DNA of 14,125 bases from Gammaproteobacteria bacterium (GTDB lineage: Bacteria; Pseudomonadota; Gammaproteobacteria; Arenicellales; JAOTYS01): assembly GCA_029861795.1 (NCBI GenBank), contig JAOTYS010000076.1, forward strand, positions 1-14,125. Direction: 5' to 3'. Shown here in pieces: positions 5,999 to 14,125 of this stretch (position 1 is the stretch's first letter; every line of letters begins with the position of its first letter). The notes under the pieces are model-generated. The model worked only from the letters and a program-made list of their open reading frames with translations. It was not told the DNA's origin and ran no database searches. A program made the translations under genes and the position numbers.

Positions 5999-7093
5999 GT
6001 GTCCGAGGATTTGACATCATCCGATACTGGTTCCAGTAGCGTAGTTGGAGTGTTGCTGGTCAACTTGGGCACGCCGGACGCGCCGACACGTTTTGCCGTA
6101 CGGCGATATTTGAAGGAATTTCTGTCTGATCCCAGGGTGATCGAGTACCCAAGATGGCTGTGGTGGTTAATTCTGAACTTAGTCATCCTCAATGTACGAC
6201 CAGCGCGGTCAGCTAAAGCCTACCAGGAGATATGGACCGACCATGGATCTCCGTTGTTGTGTATTTCCCGCAACCTAGCGCAGGGGCTGCAGCGAGAATT
6301 ACACGCACAGTCAAACACATCGATAATGGTAGCCTTGGCCATGCGTTACGGTGAACCTTCTGTGCGCAGCGCATTGCAGAGCCTGCGCGCTCAACGGCTG
6401 CAACGATTGCTGGTGGTGCCTATGTATCCGCAGTACTCGGGTACTACAACAGGCTCGGTTTTTGATGCGGTCGCAGATGAGCTCAAAAAGTGGCGGTGGG
6501 TTCCTGAACTGAGAATGATTAACGCCTATCACGATAACACGGAATATATTCGTGCTATCGCCGCGAAGATCACGTCGCATTGGCGTAACCAGACACCTGC
6601 AGGTCGGTTGGTGTTTTCTTTTCATGGATTGCCGAAGCGCTATTTCATGGCGGGTGACCCCTACTATGGTCAGTGTCACAAGACCGCTGAGCTGGTCGCC
6701 AATTTGCTGGGCTTGGATGATGAGCGTTGGTGTGTGGCGTTTCAGTCGCGTTTTGGGCGAGAAGAATGGTTGCAACCTTATACGGACGCAGTACTGCTGG
6801 ATTTGGCGGCACGCGGTGTGCGCAGCGTGGACTTAGTATGTCCCGGATTCGCGGTAGACTGCTTAGAGACATTAGAAGAGATCGACCAACAAAACCGTCG
6901 GTTGTTCATGAATGCGGGTGGAGAAAGATTTAGCTACATTCCTTGTCTTAATGAAGATGCGATGCACATCAGCATGCTCGCCGAACTGGTCCTGACCCAT
7001 GTGCAAGGGTGGCATGCAAGGGTAACATCGGCGTGGCCGACACGCTCAACAGACTCAAACGGGACAGCAACTGCCGTTGGCAATGCGGTGTAG
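5999..7093 (+). CDS. hemH: Ferrochelatase
   Basis: HemH inserts Fe2+ into protoporphyrin IX to give protoheme, the last step of heme synthesis, at the inner face of the cytoplasmic membrane. The 364-residue product has the N-terminal LLVNLGTPDAPT (19-30), a hydrophobic stretch WLWWLILNLVIL (53-64) that suits membrane contact, AMRYGEPSV (114-122), YPQYSGTTTGSV, SFHGLPKRY with the catalytic His209, and DCLETLEEI with the conserved Glu290. The last 25 or so residues are a Ser/Thr-rich tail beyond the core and may vary. The start is GTG after GGGAAAATA, a weak site; no better in-frame start exists nearby. It lies 67 bp after nadA, so cotranscription is possible but not shown. The neighbouring NAD gene gives no obvious pathway link. 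Confidence 0.95.
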   Translation: MSEDLTSSDTGSSSVVGVLLVNLGTPDAPTRFAVRRYLKEFLSDPRVIEYPRWLWWLILNLVILNVRPARSAKAYQEIWTDHGSPLLCISRNLAQGLQRELHAQSNTSIMVALAMRYGEPSVRSALQSLRAQRLQRLLVVPMYPQYSGTTTGSVFDAVADELKKWRWVPELRMINAYHDNTEYIRAIAAKITSHWRNQTPAGRLVFSFHGLPKRYFMAGDPYYGQCHKTAELVANLLGLDDERWCVAFQSRFGREEWLQPYTDAVLLDLAARGVRSVDLVCPGFAVDCLETLEEIDQQNRRLFMNAGGERFSYIPCLNEDAMHISMLAELVLTHVQGWHARVTSAWPTRSTDSNGTATAVGNAV

Positions 7094-7104
7094 CAGATAG
7101 GCTT

Positions 7105-7166
7105 GCACCAGCAGCGGTGTGCTCCAACCAGAGACGCACAGCAGCTAGCATCACGCGTGCGTCTGG
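7105..7166 (+). other. Two small hairpins between hemH and the AddB-like gene
   Basis: GCACC at 7105-7109 can pair with GGTGT at 7116-7120 (one G-U pair). GACGCAC at 7133-7139 pairs with GTGCGTC at 7157-7163, extended by CCA at 7128-7130 with TGG at 7164-7166. Neither is followed by a T-run, so termination is unlikely. They may lower translation of the next gene or simply be chance pairing. Confidence 0.3.
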
Positions 7167-7178
7167 ATAGCGTATGGG

Positions 7179-9914
7179 ATGGCTCCTGCGCCGTCTCCTG
7201 ATGATGATTTCCCTTCTTTAGCCTCACCAGTGGACAAATTGTTCAAAAACCTGGACCAAGGCGTGACAGTGGTCACCGCCACCCAGCGCCTAATGCATCA
7301 CCTGACAGCGCGTTATGCTGCGTATCAACAGGCGATGGGGAAAACGGTATGGGAAAGTCCAGATGTGATTCCCTGGTCCGCCTGGGTGGCCCGAAGTTGG
7401 GCTGCGCGAACGGATCGGCCGACAACTGCTCACGATGTGGCGTTGTTACTTAGCGATACCCAGGAATTGGCGCTATGGGAACAGGTGATCTCAACTGCAG
7501 CACCTATCAATCCCCGACACTCAGAATTTTTGTCAATTCACGCTACCTCACGGGCCGTGCGTGACGCTTGGCGTATGTTGCATGGGTGGCGTTGTACGCT
7601 GAAGGACTGTGGTCAACCGTTGAGTGAGGATGCCGCGGCGTTCGTCCAGTGGGCAAAAGGCTTTCGCATGCGGTGCCAAGATAATGGGTGGCTGGACCAG
7701 GGGTTAGCCATCGACGTTCTAACCCGCAACGCGCAGACCCAAAGCGAGCATTCGCGCAGAGACATCATCCTAGTCGGGTTCGACCAGTTTACACCGCAGC
7801 AGCAAGCACTAATTCAGGCGTTACCAGTCGCAGGCAGCCAGTGCACGGTGATGACGCCCGAAGTCGCTTGCGCTGACTCGATACGGGTGACGGCGAGCGA
7901 CGCTGACACACAGTTCGAACTCGCGGCCCGTTGGGCACGGTGTCTACTTGAATGTGGTCATCGTGGCCCGATCGCGATGGTGGTACAAGGGTTAGAGGTC
8001 GTGCGTGCGTGCATCCGTCGCAAGTTTGACCAGATAATTCAGGCGGATCCTGTGCTTGATCTCGGGAGTCCAGTATTCCAGGTGTCCGGCGGCGCGCCCT
8101 TGAGTGAAGTCCCGATGATCGCGGCCGCGCTGCATTTGTTGCGGCTGGCTTCGGGAAAAGCATCATCGGATGAAATCAGCGCAATGTTGCGATCATCGTT
8201 TGTATCGGGGTGGGAGAGCGAAGTGCAACAGCGCGCGCTGCTAGATCAGCGGTTGCGCGAATATGGAACGGATCGATGGCGTTTACGTAGCGTGCGAAAC
8301 CTCGCACATCGCGACAGTTACGACTCGCGATGTCCAGCGCTGGTCCAAGCACTTGAGCGTGCGCTGGCGCTATTGCCGCAGCACGCCGTTGCATTGCATT
8401 CGGGTGCCTGGGCAAGATTTTTTGCTGACTGGCTCAAGGCGTTGGGTTGGCCGGGTGAAGCACCAACGGACTTTGAGCGCTCGCAGGCGCTGCGGTCATG
8501 GGACGCGTTGCTCTCAGACTTCGCTAGCCTGGAGTTGGTGTTGACGGGCTCTTCGTTAACGACAGCACTGGGGCGGCTCGCCCACATGGCATCACAGCGT
8601 CCGTTCCAGCCAAATATGCCGACGGCGCCGATACAGATTCTGGCGATGAGCGAGTCCGCCGGGTTGACATTCTCGCACCTGTGGCTTGCCGGTGTGAGTG
8701 ATCACGTTTGGCCTGAGGCTCCACGTCCGACCGCGTTTCTCCCGATTTGGCTACAAAGGGAACGCGATATGCCCCACTCGAGCGCAGCAAACCAATTGCA
8801 TCATGCACAATCGGTGACCGGACGTTTGCTGGGTTCGGCGAATAACGCTGTGGTGAGCACACCGATGACCGAAGGCGATGTTGGTGTTAGGCCCAGTCCG
8901 CTAATCGCCGAGATGCCTGAAGTGGAGATCGCCACGCTGTCGTTGAGTGCTGTGCTGACTATCAAGGAACGCCTGCAATTGCAGCGGCCGACATTGACCG
9001 AGATGGTAGACGACCGCGCCTCTTGCAGCATCGACGCGGGGGTGTGGCCTGGCGGCGTCGGGGTTTTTCGTGACCAGGCTGCCTGCCCGTTTCGAGCCTT
9101 TGCACGGCATCGCCTGGGTGTTGCGGGATTAGAGTTTCCGGAGTTGGGCTTGGATGCAGCCGAACGCGGCAAACTGGTGCATCGTGTGTTGGAGCAAGTG
9201 TGGCGCGAGCTTCGATCGCAACAGGCGTTGGCTCGGTACGATGAGACCGAACGAAAGTTTTTGGTGCAGCGCCATGTCGTCAAAGCGTTACGAGCTGTGA
9301 ACCACGACGGCTCCAGATTCTCGCGCAAGTTTGTCGAATTGGAGCAACACAGGCTCACCCAGCTGATCACTGAGTGGCTATCTCACGATCTCGATCGGCC
9401 TGGGTTTGAAGTGGAAAGCCATGAGTCGGAGGCATTGTTCAATGTTGGCGACTTACAAGTGAAGATTCGTCCCGACCGGATAGACAGGCTCGCAGACGGG
9501 ACGCGTTTGATCATCGACTATAAGACAGGTGACGCTAAGATCGAACACTGGTTTGGAGAGCGTCCTCAAGATCCTCAGTTGCCTATTTACATGCTTTCTC
9601 TTGGAGATGATGTGGCCGCACTGGCCTATGGTCGAGTGCGGCGCGGTGACCTCGGTTTGTACGGGCTGGCAAGGGCCCGAAATGTAGCACCGGGATTGCT
9701 CGGTCTAGACCAAACCAGAGCGACGCAAGTGCGAGATTGGGCACAGTTACGCAGTGAATGGCAGCGAGTGGTTCAACAGTTAGCCAAAGACTACGGCGAT
9801 GGGTGCGCTCAAGTGGACCCAGAGTCACCAACGGTTTGCCGTTACTGTCGGCTCGATCCATTGTGTCGTGTCTTTGAAACCACAACAAATACTGAAGATG
9901 CCGCAGATATCTAG
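7179..9914 (+). CDS. AddB-like PD-(D/E)XK nuclease, DNA repair subunit
   Basis: The 911-residue protein matches the layout of the AddB-related 'probable DNA repair protein' family of gammaproteobacteria (about 900 residues). The N-terminal region is a helicase-like fold without a visible Walker A motif (it begins VTATQRLMHHLTARY), so it is probably not a motor. The C-terminal third is a RecB-type nuclease: GKLVHRVLEQVW with His668, RPDRIDRL with Asp766, and IIDYKTG with Asp780 and Lys782, so the nuclease should be active. Cys636 (QAACPF) and Cys887, Cys890 and Cys896 near the C-terminus form the four-cysteine iron-sulfur pattern known from AddB. It is inferred to work with the next gene product in resecting DNA double-strand ends for recombination. 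ATG at 7179 is used; an ATG at 7174 is out of frame. The ribosome binding site is weak. Its end overlaps the AddA-like start by 17 bp. Confidence 0.85.
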   Translation: MAPAPSPDDDFPSLASPVDKLFKNLDQGVTVVTATQRLMHHLTARYAAYQQAMGKTVWESPDVIPWSAWVARSWAARTDRPTTAHDVALLLSDTQELALWEQVISTAAPINPRHSEFLSIHATSRAVRDAWRMLHGWRCTLKDCGQPLSEDAAAFVQWAKGFRMRCQDNGWLDQGLAIDVLTRNAQTQSEHSRRDIILVGFDQFTPQQQALIQALPVAGSQCTVMTPEVACADSIRVTASDADTQFELAARWARCLLECGHRGPIAMVVQGLEVVRACIRRKFDQIIQADPVLDLGSPVFQVSGGAPLSEVPMIAAALHLLRLASGKASSDEISAMLRSSFVSGWESEVQQRALLDQRLREYGTDRWRLRSVRNLAHRDSYDSRCPALVQALERALALLPQHAVALHSGAWARFFADWLKALGWPGEAPTDFERSQALRSWDALLSDFASLELVLTGSSLTTALGRLAHMASQRPFQPNMPTAPIQILAMSESAGLTFSHLWLAGVSDHVWPEAPRPTAFLPIWLQRERDMPHSSAANQLHHAQSVTGRLLGSANNAVVSTPMTEGDVGVRPSPLIAEMPEVEIATLSLSAVLTIKERLQLQRPTLTEMVDDRASCSIDAGVWPGGVGVFRDQAACPFRAFARHRLGVAGLEFPELGLDAAERGKLVHRVLEQVWRELRSQQALARYDETERKFLVQRHVVKALRAVNHDGSRFSRKFVELEQHRLTQLITEWLSHDLDRPGFEVESHESEALFNVGDLQVKIRPDRIDRLADGTRLIIDYKTGDAKIEHWFGERPQDPQLPIYMLSLGDDVAALAYGRVRRGDLGLYGLARARNVAPGLLGLDQTRATQVRDWAQLRSEWQRVVQQLAKDYGDGCAQVDPESPTVCRYCRLDPLCRVFETTTNTEDAADI

Positions 9915-12900
9915 CCTGCAGGATCGAACGATCCGAGATCGTGCCTTAGATCCTTCGCGCTCGTTTATTGTCCAGGCGCCCGCGGGATCCGGTAAGACGG
10001 AGCTACTCATCAGGCGGTTCTTGATGCTGCTAGCGCACGCGCAAGATCCCGAGGAAATAGTGGCAATCACTTTCACCCGAAAGGCCGCCTATGAGATGCG
10101 CGAACGAGTGCTCCAGGCGTTGTACGCTGAAACCGAAGACACTCTGGCGGACACCGCTCATCAACAGTTGATAGATCTGGCATCCGCCGCGCGCGCGCGC
10201 AATGATCAAAAGGGATGGGAACTGGAGAAACATCCGTCGCGGTTGCGCATACGTACGATAGATTCCGTTTGTAGAATGTTGGTTGAGCGTATGCCGTGGC
10301 TATCCGGCTTTGGTGCCTCGCCTGCAGTGGTGGAAGACGCGTCGACCATGTACTTGGAGGCGGCCCAGGCGACACTGTCACTACTGGGCGACGCCGATCA
10401 GGCGTGGTCGGGGGCGGTTGAGGCGTTGTTGACGCATTTCGATAACAACTTTGCCAAGGTGGCACAACTGCTAGTTGCCATGCTGGCGCGTCGCGATCAG
10501 TGGCTGCGTCACGTTGTTGCTGATGGCACCGGCGAACAACAGCGCTCGCAACTGGAAAACGCTTGGTCCGATCTAGTGCAAGACGCGCTCCAGCAGGTCG
10601 CGGCCACCATCCCCCCTGGCCTGGTCGATGAGTTGGTGGATTGTGCGGCATTCGCGGCGACTAACCGCGAGACAAAAATTGCTCTGTGCCGAGGGCTGAC
10701 CACGCTGCCGTCCGCTGATGCTAGTGACCTGCAGCGCTGGCAAGGGTTGGCCGAATTGTTGCTCACCCAGAAAAATCTATGGCGCTTATCTGTCGACCTG
10801 CGAACTGGTTTTCCCGCGAACAAGGACCCCAAGTCGGTCGAGATGAAGACCAGGATGCGCAAATTGTTGTCGGAGTTGGCTGGCGAACACCGATTGCTTG
10901 AGTGCTTGACGCTGGTCCGCAAACTTCCGGATCCGCGTTTCGATGATTCACAGTGGCGGGTGCTGTCAGCGTTGATCGAACTGTTGCCGTTAGCGGTGGC
11001 CGAGCTGCGAATGAGTTTCCAACGGGCGGGGCAGGTGGATTTCCTGGAGGTGGCGCAGCGTGCCGTTGAGTCGCTGGGCCAACCCGAACGACCCACTGAT
11101 TTGGCACTGGTGATGGATTACCGCATCCGTCATCTGTTGGTTGACGAGTTTCAAGACACTTCCCGTGTGCAATTTGACTTACTCGAGCGCCTAACCGCGG
11201 GTTGGGAAGCTGGTGACGGGCGGACATTGTTCCTAGTGGGTGATCCGATGCAGTCCATTTACCGTTTTCGTGACGCCGATGTAGGGTTATACCTGTACGC
11301 CGAGCGTCACGGAATTGGCGGCATCAAACTGGAGCCATTGAGATTGTCGGTAAACTTTCGTTGCACCACGACGATGCTCGATTGGGTAAACGCATCGTTT
11401 AAAGTCGTTTTTCCGACGATCTCGGAGGTGGCTAGTGGGGCAGTGAGCTACAGTCCAGCGATAGCCGCGCAACCGGTCGCGCGCGCTAGCGGCGTTCACG
11501 TTCACCCTTTGCCCACCAGCGACCGCACGGTTGAGGCGAAGCAAGTATTACACTTGATCCAGATGGCACGAGCACAGGATGCTGAGGGGAGCATCGCTAT
11601 CCTGGTGCGCAATCGCAGTGATCTGACGGAAATATTGCGCTTGTTTAAGGAGGAAGAGATAGTTTACCGTGGTGTAGACCTGGAATCTCTCGTCAGTAAA
11701 CCCGTGGTTCAGGATTTGCTGTCGCTCACTCGGGCGTTGCTGCACCCCGCGGACAAAGTGGCATGGTTGGCGCTATTGCGAGCGCCGTGGTGCGGCCTGA
11801 CCCTGAGCGACTTGCTATGGCTGGTTGGTCGAGATGAGCCGGAGGCTACGGTTTGGCAGCGTATCTGTGACACACGGGTATTGGCACGGCTAAGCGCGGA
11901 CGGTCGCCACCGAATCGGGAGGGTGAAGGATGTATTGCATCGTGCATTGACCCTGCGGGGTCGGCTGGCTTTGCGGGACTGGGTGGAACAAACATGGATC
12001 GAGTTGGGTGGAAGTGTGTGCGTGCCGCCCTATGCGCTCGATGATGCAGAAGTGTTGCTAGGTGTGATCGAGCAACTTGATTGTGGTGGAGACGTTATCG
12101 ATCTGAAGTCGTTGCACACGGCTGCCAACGAGCTGTGGGCGCAACCTAGGCGATCGGCTGAGGACGCGGTTCACGTTATGACCATCCACAAGGCCAAGGG
12201 GCTCGAGTTCGACACCGTGATCGTGCCGGGGTTGGCGCGTGTTGCCAGGACTGACGAGGGACGGTTGCTGCATTGGGAGGAGCGTGTCGGCGCTGCTGAC
12301 AATGTAGGACTACTACTGGCGCCGCTAGGTGAAACAGGTGGTGAGCGCGATCAGGCACACGCCTATCTCAAGTCGCTAGAAGCAGACAAGAATGCCCTTG
12401 AGCTGGGTCGCTTGCTGTATGTTGCTTGCACCCGGGCTAAACAGCACCTTCACCTACTTGGACACGCCGCGGTCAATGATCGTGGCGAGCCTGCCACTCC
12501 ACCATCGCATAGCTTGTTGTCTAAGCTGTGGCCGGCCGTGAGCTCACAGTTTGCGGCCGCGCCGGCGCAAACGAATCTGGTCGGGAACGCGGCGACTTCG
12601 CAGACCAAGGCCCGACGTAAGCGGTCTAATGTCATCTATCGCTTGCCAACAGATTGGTCGCCGCCGTTCACCTATTTGCCGCACATACGTGATTTGACCT
12701 CGACTTCTGTGCTTGAGGATTCGGTTGAGTTTGAGTGGGCGAGCGACACCGCACGGCATGTGGGCACTTTGGTGCATCGCTTAATTAATATCATGGCGAA
12801 ACAGGAGTTGAGTGTGTGGAGCGGTGAACGCAGTTCCATGCACCGCAGATGGAGGGCTGTGCTTCTAGGTTTTGGGGTGCCCGTATCGGAGGTGGACCAC

Positions 12901-13302
12901 GCGGTGCAACGCGTGGACCAGGCGGTGCAGCGCGTGCTCGTGGATCCTCGCGTCGTTTGGATATTTGATCGCTGTCACAGCGATGCGCACAGCGAGTACG
13001 CGCTAACCGGATTGTATCAAGGACAGTTGATCCGAGTGGTCATGGACCGGACATTCATTGATGAGCATGACACTCGTTGGATCGTTGATTTCAAAACCAG
13101 TGTCCATGAAGGGACGCAGATCGACAAATTCTTGGATCAAGAGGTGGATCGTTATCGTGGGCAACTGGAACGCTATGCGGTTATCATGAAAGCGAGAGAT
13201 CCGAGGCCAATTCGACTTGCCCTTTATTTTCCGTTGCTCACAGCGTGGCGCGAGTGGTCATCTGAGTCGAACGGCCAAGGTGATTCGCTACCGGGGTGCT
13301 AA
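9898..13302 (+). CDS. AddA-like UvrD-family helicase with C-terminal PD-(D/E)XK nuclease
   Basis: The 1134-residue product has the superfamily 1A helicase motifs in order: APAGSGKT with Lys33 (motif I), ITFTRKAAYEMRERV (Ia), LLVDEFQD with Asp416 and Glu417 (II), LFLVGDPMQSIYRFR (III), LSVNFRCT (IV), VHVMTIHKAKGLEFD (V) and RLLYVACTRAK at 838-848 (VI). A RecB-type nuclease domain ends the protein: HVGTLVHRL with His960, VVMDRT with Asp1050, and IVDFKTS with Asp1064 and Lys1066. It should be an ATP-driven 3'-5' DNA translocase that unwinds and cuts duplex ends, as in AddAB. I chose the ATG at 9898, where homology to the family begins (about 20 residues before motif I) and which overlaps the upstream gene by 17 bp, implying translational coupling. 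An ATG at 9799 in the same frame would add 33 residues of unlikely composition. Residues about 999-1012 contain a duplicated heptad. Confidence 0.9.
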   Translation: MPQISSLQDRTIRDRALDPSRSFIVQAPAGSGKTELLIRRFLMLLAHAQDPEEIVAITFTRKAAYEMRERVLQALYAETEDTLADTAHQQLIDLASAARARNDQKGWELEKHPSRLRIRTIDSVCRMLVERMPWLSGFGASPAVVEDASTMYLEAAQATLSLLGDADQAWSGAVEALLTHFDNNFAKVAQLLVAMLARRDQWLRHVVADGTGEQQRSQLENAWSDLVQDALQQVAATIPPGLVDELVDCAAFAATNRETKIALCRGLTTLPSADASDLQRWQGLAELLLTQKNLWRLSVDLRTGFPANKDPKSVEMKTRMRKLLSELAGEHRLLECLTLVRKLPDPRFDDSQWRVLSALIELLPLAVAELRMSFQRAGQVDFLEVAQRAVESLGQPERPTDLALVMDYRIRHLLVDEFQDTSRVQFDLLERLTAGWEAGDGRTLFLVGDPMQSIYRFRDADVGLYLYAERHGIGGIKLEPLRLSVNFRCTTTMLDWVNASFKVVFPTISEVASGAVSYSPAIAAQPVARASGVHVHPLPTSDRTVEAKQVLHLIQMARAQDAEGSIAILVRNRSDLTEILRLFKEEEIVYRGVDLESLVSKPVVQDLLSLTRALLHPADKVAWLALLRAPWCGLTLSDLLWLVGRDEPEATVWQRICDTRVLARLSADGRHRIGRVKDVLHRALTLRGRLALRDWVEQTWIELGGSVCVPPYALDDAEVLLGVIEQLDCGGDVIDLKSLHTAANELWAQPRRSAEDAVHVMTIHKAKGLEFDTVIVPGLARVARTDEGRLLHWEERVGAADNVGLLLAPLGETGGERDQAHAYLKSLEADKNALELGRLLYVACTRAKQHLHLLGHAAVNDRGEPATPPSHSLLSKLWPAVSSQFAAAPAQTNLVGNAATSQTKARRKRSNVIYRLPTDWSPPFTYLPHIRDLTSTSVLEDSVEFEWASDTARHVGTLVHRLINIMAKQELSVWSGERSSMHRRWRAVLLGFGVPVSEVDHAVQRVDQAVQRVLVDPRVVWIFDRCHSDAHSEYALTGLYQGQLIRVVMDRTFIDEHDTRWIVDFKTSVHEGTQIDKFLDQEVDRYRGQLERYAVIMKARDPRPIRLALYFPLLTAWREWSSESNGQGDSLPGC
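12892..12933 (+). repeat. In-frame 21-bp tandem duplication in the AddA-like gene
   Basis: Bases 12892-12912 and 12913-12933 differ at only 2 of 21 positions. They encode VDHAVQR followed by VDQAVQR, a duplicated heptad in a probable helix between the two parts of the nuclease domain (His960 and Asp1050). It adds about two helical turns and should be tolerated if the helix is solvent-exposed. Confidence 0.85.
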
Positions 13303-13361
13303 TCGTCGGCACGAGTTCTAAGCTGCGGGTCAATCTTGTTTGAGTTACAGTGGAATAGGTA

Positions 13362-14125
13362 ATGCCAGTACGTTTCGGTGAAAAACTTGTAGTGGCGATT
13401 TCGTCACGGGCCCTATTTGACCTGGAACAGAGCCATCGAATCTTCGAAGACAAGGGCGTGGCCGCCTACTGTCAATATCAGATAGAACGTGAAGGAGAGA
13501 CCCTAGAACCGGGTGTGGCCTTTCAGTTAGTGAAAAAGCTATTGGCATTGAATGATCGACGGCCAGACGAACCGCAGGTGGAAGTCGTGCTGATCTCACG
13601 AAATAGCGCTGACACCGGGTTACGCGTATTCAATTCAGTTGCACACTATGAACTTGATATCACCCGCGCAGCATTTACCAGCGGTGAGAGCCCATACAGA
13701 TATATCAAGCCGTTTAATGCCCATTTGTTTCTATCCACTGACCCACTTGATGTTCGCAGTGCCTTGGACGCCGGATTTGCCGCAGCCACTATCTTGCCGA
13801 CCAAGGCCAAGCTGGGTATGAGCGAGCAAGCCCACCTTCGCATCGCCTTCGATGGCGATGCGGTGTTGTTCTCTGACGACGCAGAGCGTATCTACCAGAA
13901 CCAAGGGCTGGACGCCTTTGCCAAATCTGAACGACAGGCAGCCAACGAACCCTTACCCGGCGGTCCATTTCGGCAGGTGTTGGCGGCGCTACACCGCATT
14001 CAGTCGGACTATCCCCCGGATCAATCCCCCATCCGCACCGCGTTGTTCACAGCGCGCGCCGCCCCCGCACACGAACGGGTAATCCGCACATTGAGGGCAT
14101 GGGATATCCGCATCGATGAAGCCGT
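13362..14125 (+). CDS. Cytosolic 5'-nucleotidase, cN-I type (3' end outside window)
   Basis: The frame is open from the ATG at 13362 to the window end (254 full codons). The sequence follows the bacterial 5'-nucleotidase family related to eukaryotic cytosolic 5'-nucleotidase IA: VAISSRALFDLE (11-22), EPGVAFQLVKKLLALN, VEVVLISRNSADTGLRVFNS, ITRAAFTSGESP, HLFLSTDPLDVRSALDAGFAAA, and RIAFDGDAVLFSDDAE with an Asp164-x-Asp166 pair. It is predicted to dephosphorylate nucleoside monophosphates in the cytoplasm; which nucleotide is not visible. Family members are about 300 residues long, so roughly 50 residues are missing. GGAATAGG lies just upstream of the ATG and serves as ribosome binding site. 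It starts 59 bp after the AddA-like gene, on the same strand, with no terminator seen between them. Confidence 0.88.
   Translation, partial: MPVRFGEKLVVAISSRALFDLEQSHRIFEDKGVAAYCQYQIEREGETLEPGVAFQLVKKLLALNDRRPDEPQVEVVLISRNSADTGLRVFNSVAHYELDITRAAFTSGESPYRYIKPFNAHLFLSTDPLDVRSALDAGFAAATILPTKAKLGMSEQAHLRIAFDGDAVLFSDDAERIYQNQGLDAFAKSERQAANEPLPGGPFRQVLAALHRIQSDYPPDQSPIRTALFTARAAPAHERVIRTLRAWDIRIDEA

Noticed and set aside
5988..5999. Three-codon frame ATG-GGA-AAA-TAG ending at the hemH GTG start, possible regulatory mini-frame
   Set aside because: No Shine-Dalgarno sequence precedes it and such short frames arise often by chance.
9799..9897. Upstream ATG giving a 33-residue N-terminal extension of the AddA-like protein
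   Set aside because: It would overlap the AddB-like coding region by over 100 bp, and the added residues do not resemble the family N-terminus. The ATG at 9898 fits the usual distance to motif I.
1..14125. Defence island, mobile element, CRISPR array or biosynthetic cluster
   Set aside because: All large genes belong to housekeeping, repair or signalling families. No transposase, integrase, attachment site, repeat-spacer array or defence module was seen. The helicase-nuclease pair is the AddAB type, not a known phage-defence set.

Overview
This window reads as an ordinary, gene-dense stretch of a mid-GC gammaproteobacterial chromosome. I base that on the gene families only: an AddA/AddB-like helicase-nuclease pair of the type found beside housekeeping genes in gammaproteobacteria, a proteobacterial ferrochelatase, a quinolinate synthase controlled by a Nudix-type regulator, and a lysine-rich histone H1-like tail. 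I cannot name the genus. I see no tRNA, rRNA, CRISPR array, insertion sequence or phage gene.

Layout. (1) Bases 1-224 are the 3' end of a very basic, repeat-built protein gene. It closes with a terminator-like hairpin and a second strong hairpin, followed by about 350 bp without a convincing gene that carries a candidate promoter. (2) Bases 648-2768 encode a membrane Ser/Thr protein kinase with a C-terminal Sel1-repeat region. Its stop codon overlaps that of the convergent gene. (3) On the minus strand (2765-3922) lie a TlpA-like thioredoxin and a small two-helix membrane protein of unknown function. (4) From 4087 everything runs on the plus strand: nrtR-nadA with two tandem operator-like inverted repeats at the promoter, then hemH, then the overlapping AddB-like and AddA-like genes, and finally a cytosolic 5'-nucleotidase of the cN-I type, cut by the window end.

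How the genes fit together. The nrtR-nadA pair is a self-contained NAD-synthesis control unit. The regulator has a Nudix fold with the catalytic glutamates replaced, and two matched palindromes sit at its own promoter and start codon. The 7179-13302 pair looks like a two-nuclease, one-motor double-strand-end resection complex, with an iron-sulfur staple in the AddB-like partner. The kinase and the TlpA protein both point towards the cell envelope, but nothing in the sequence ties them to one pathway.

I found no wholly new system. The strongest points for follow-up are the tandem operators with a possibly leaderless nrtR transcript, the exact 90-bp duplication in the histone-like gene, and the AddAB-like pair.
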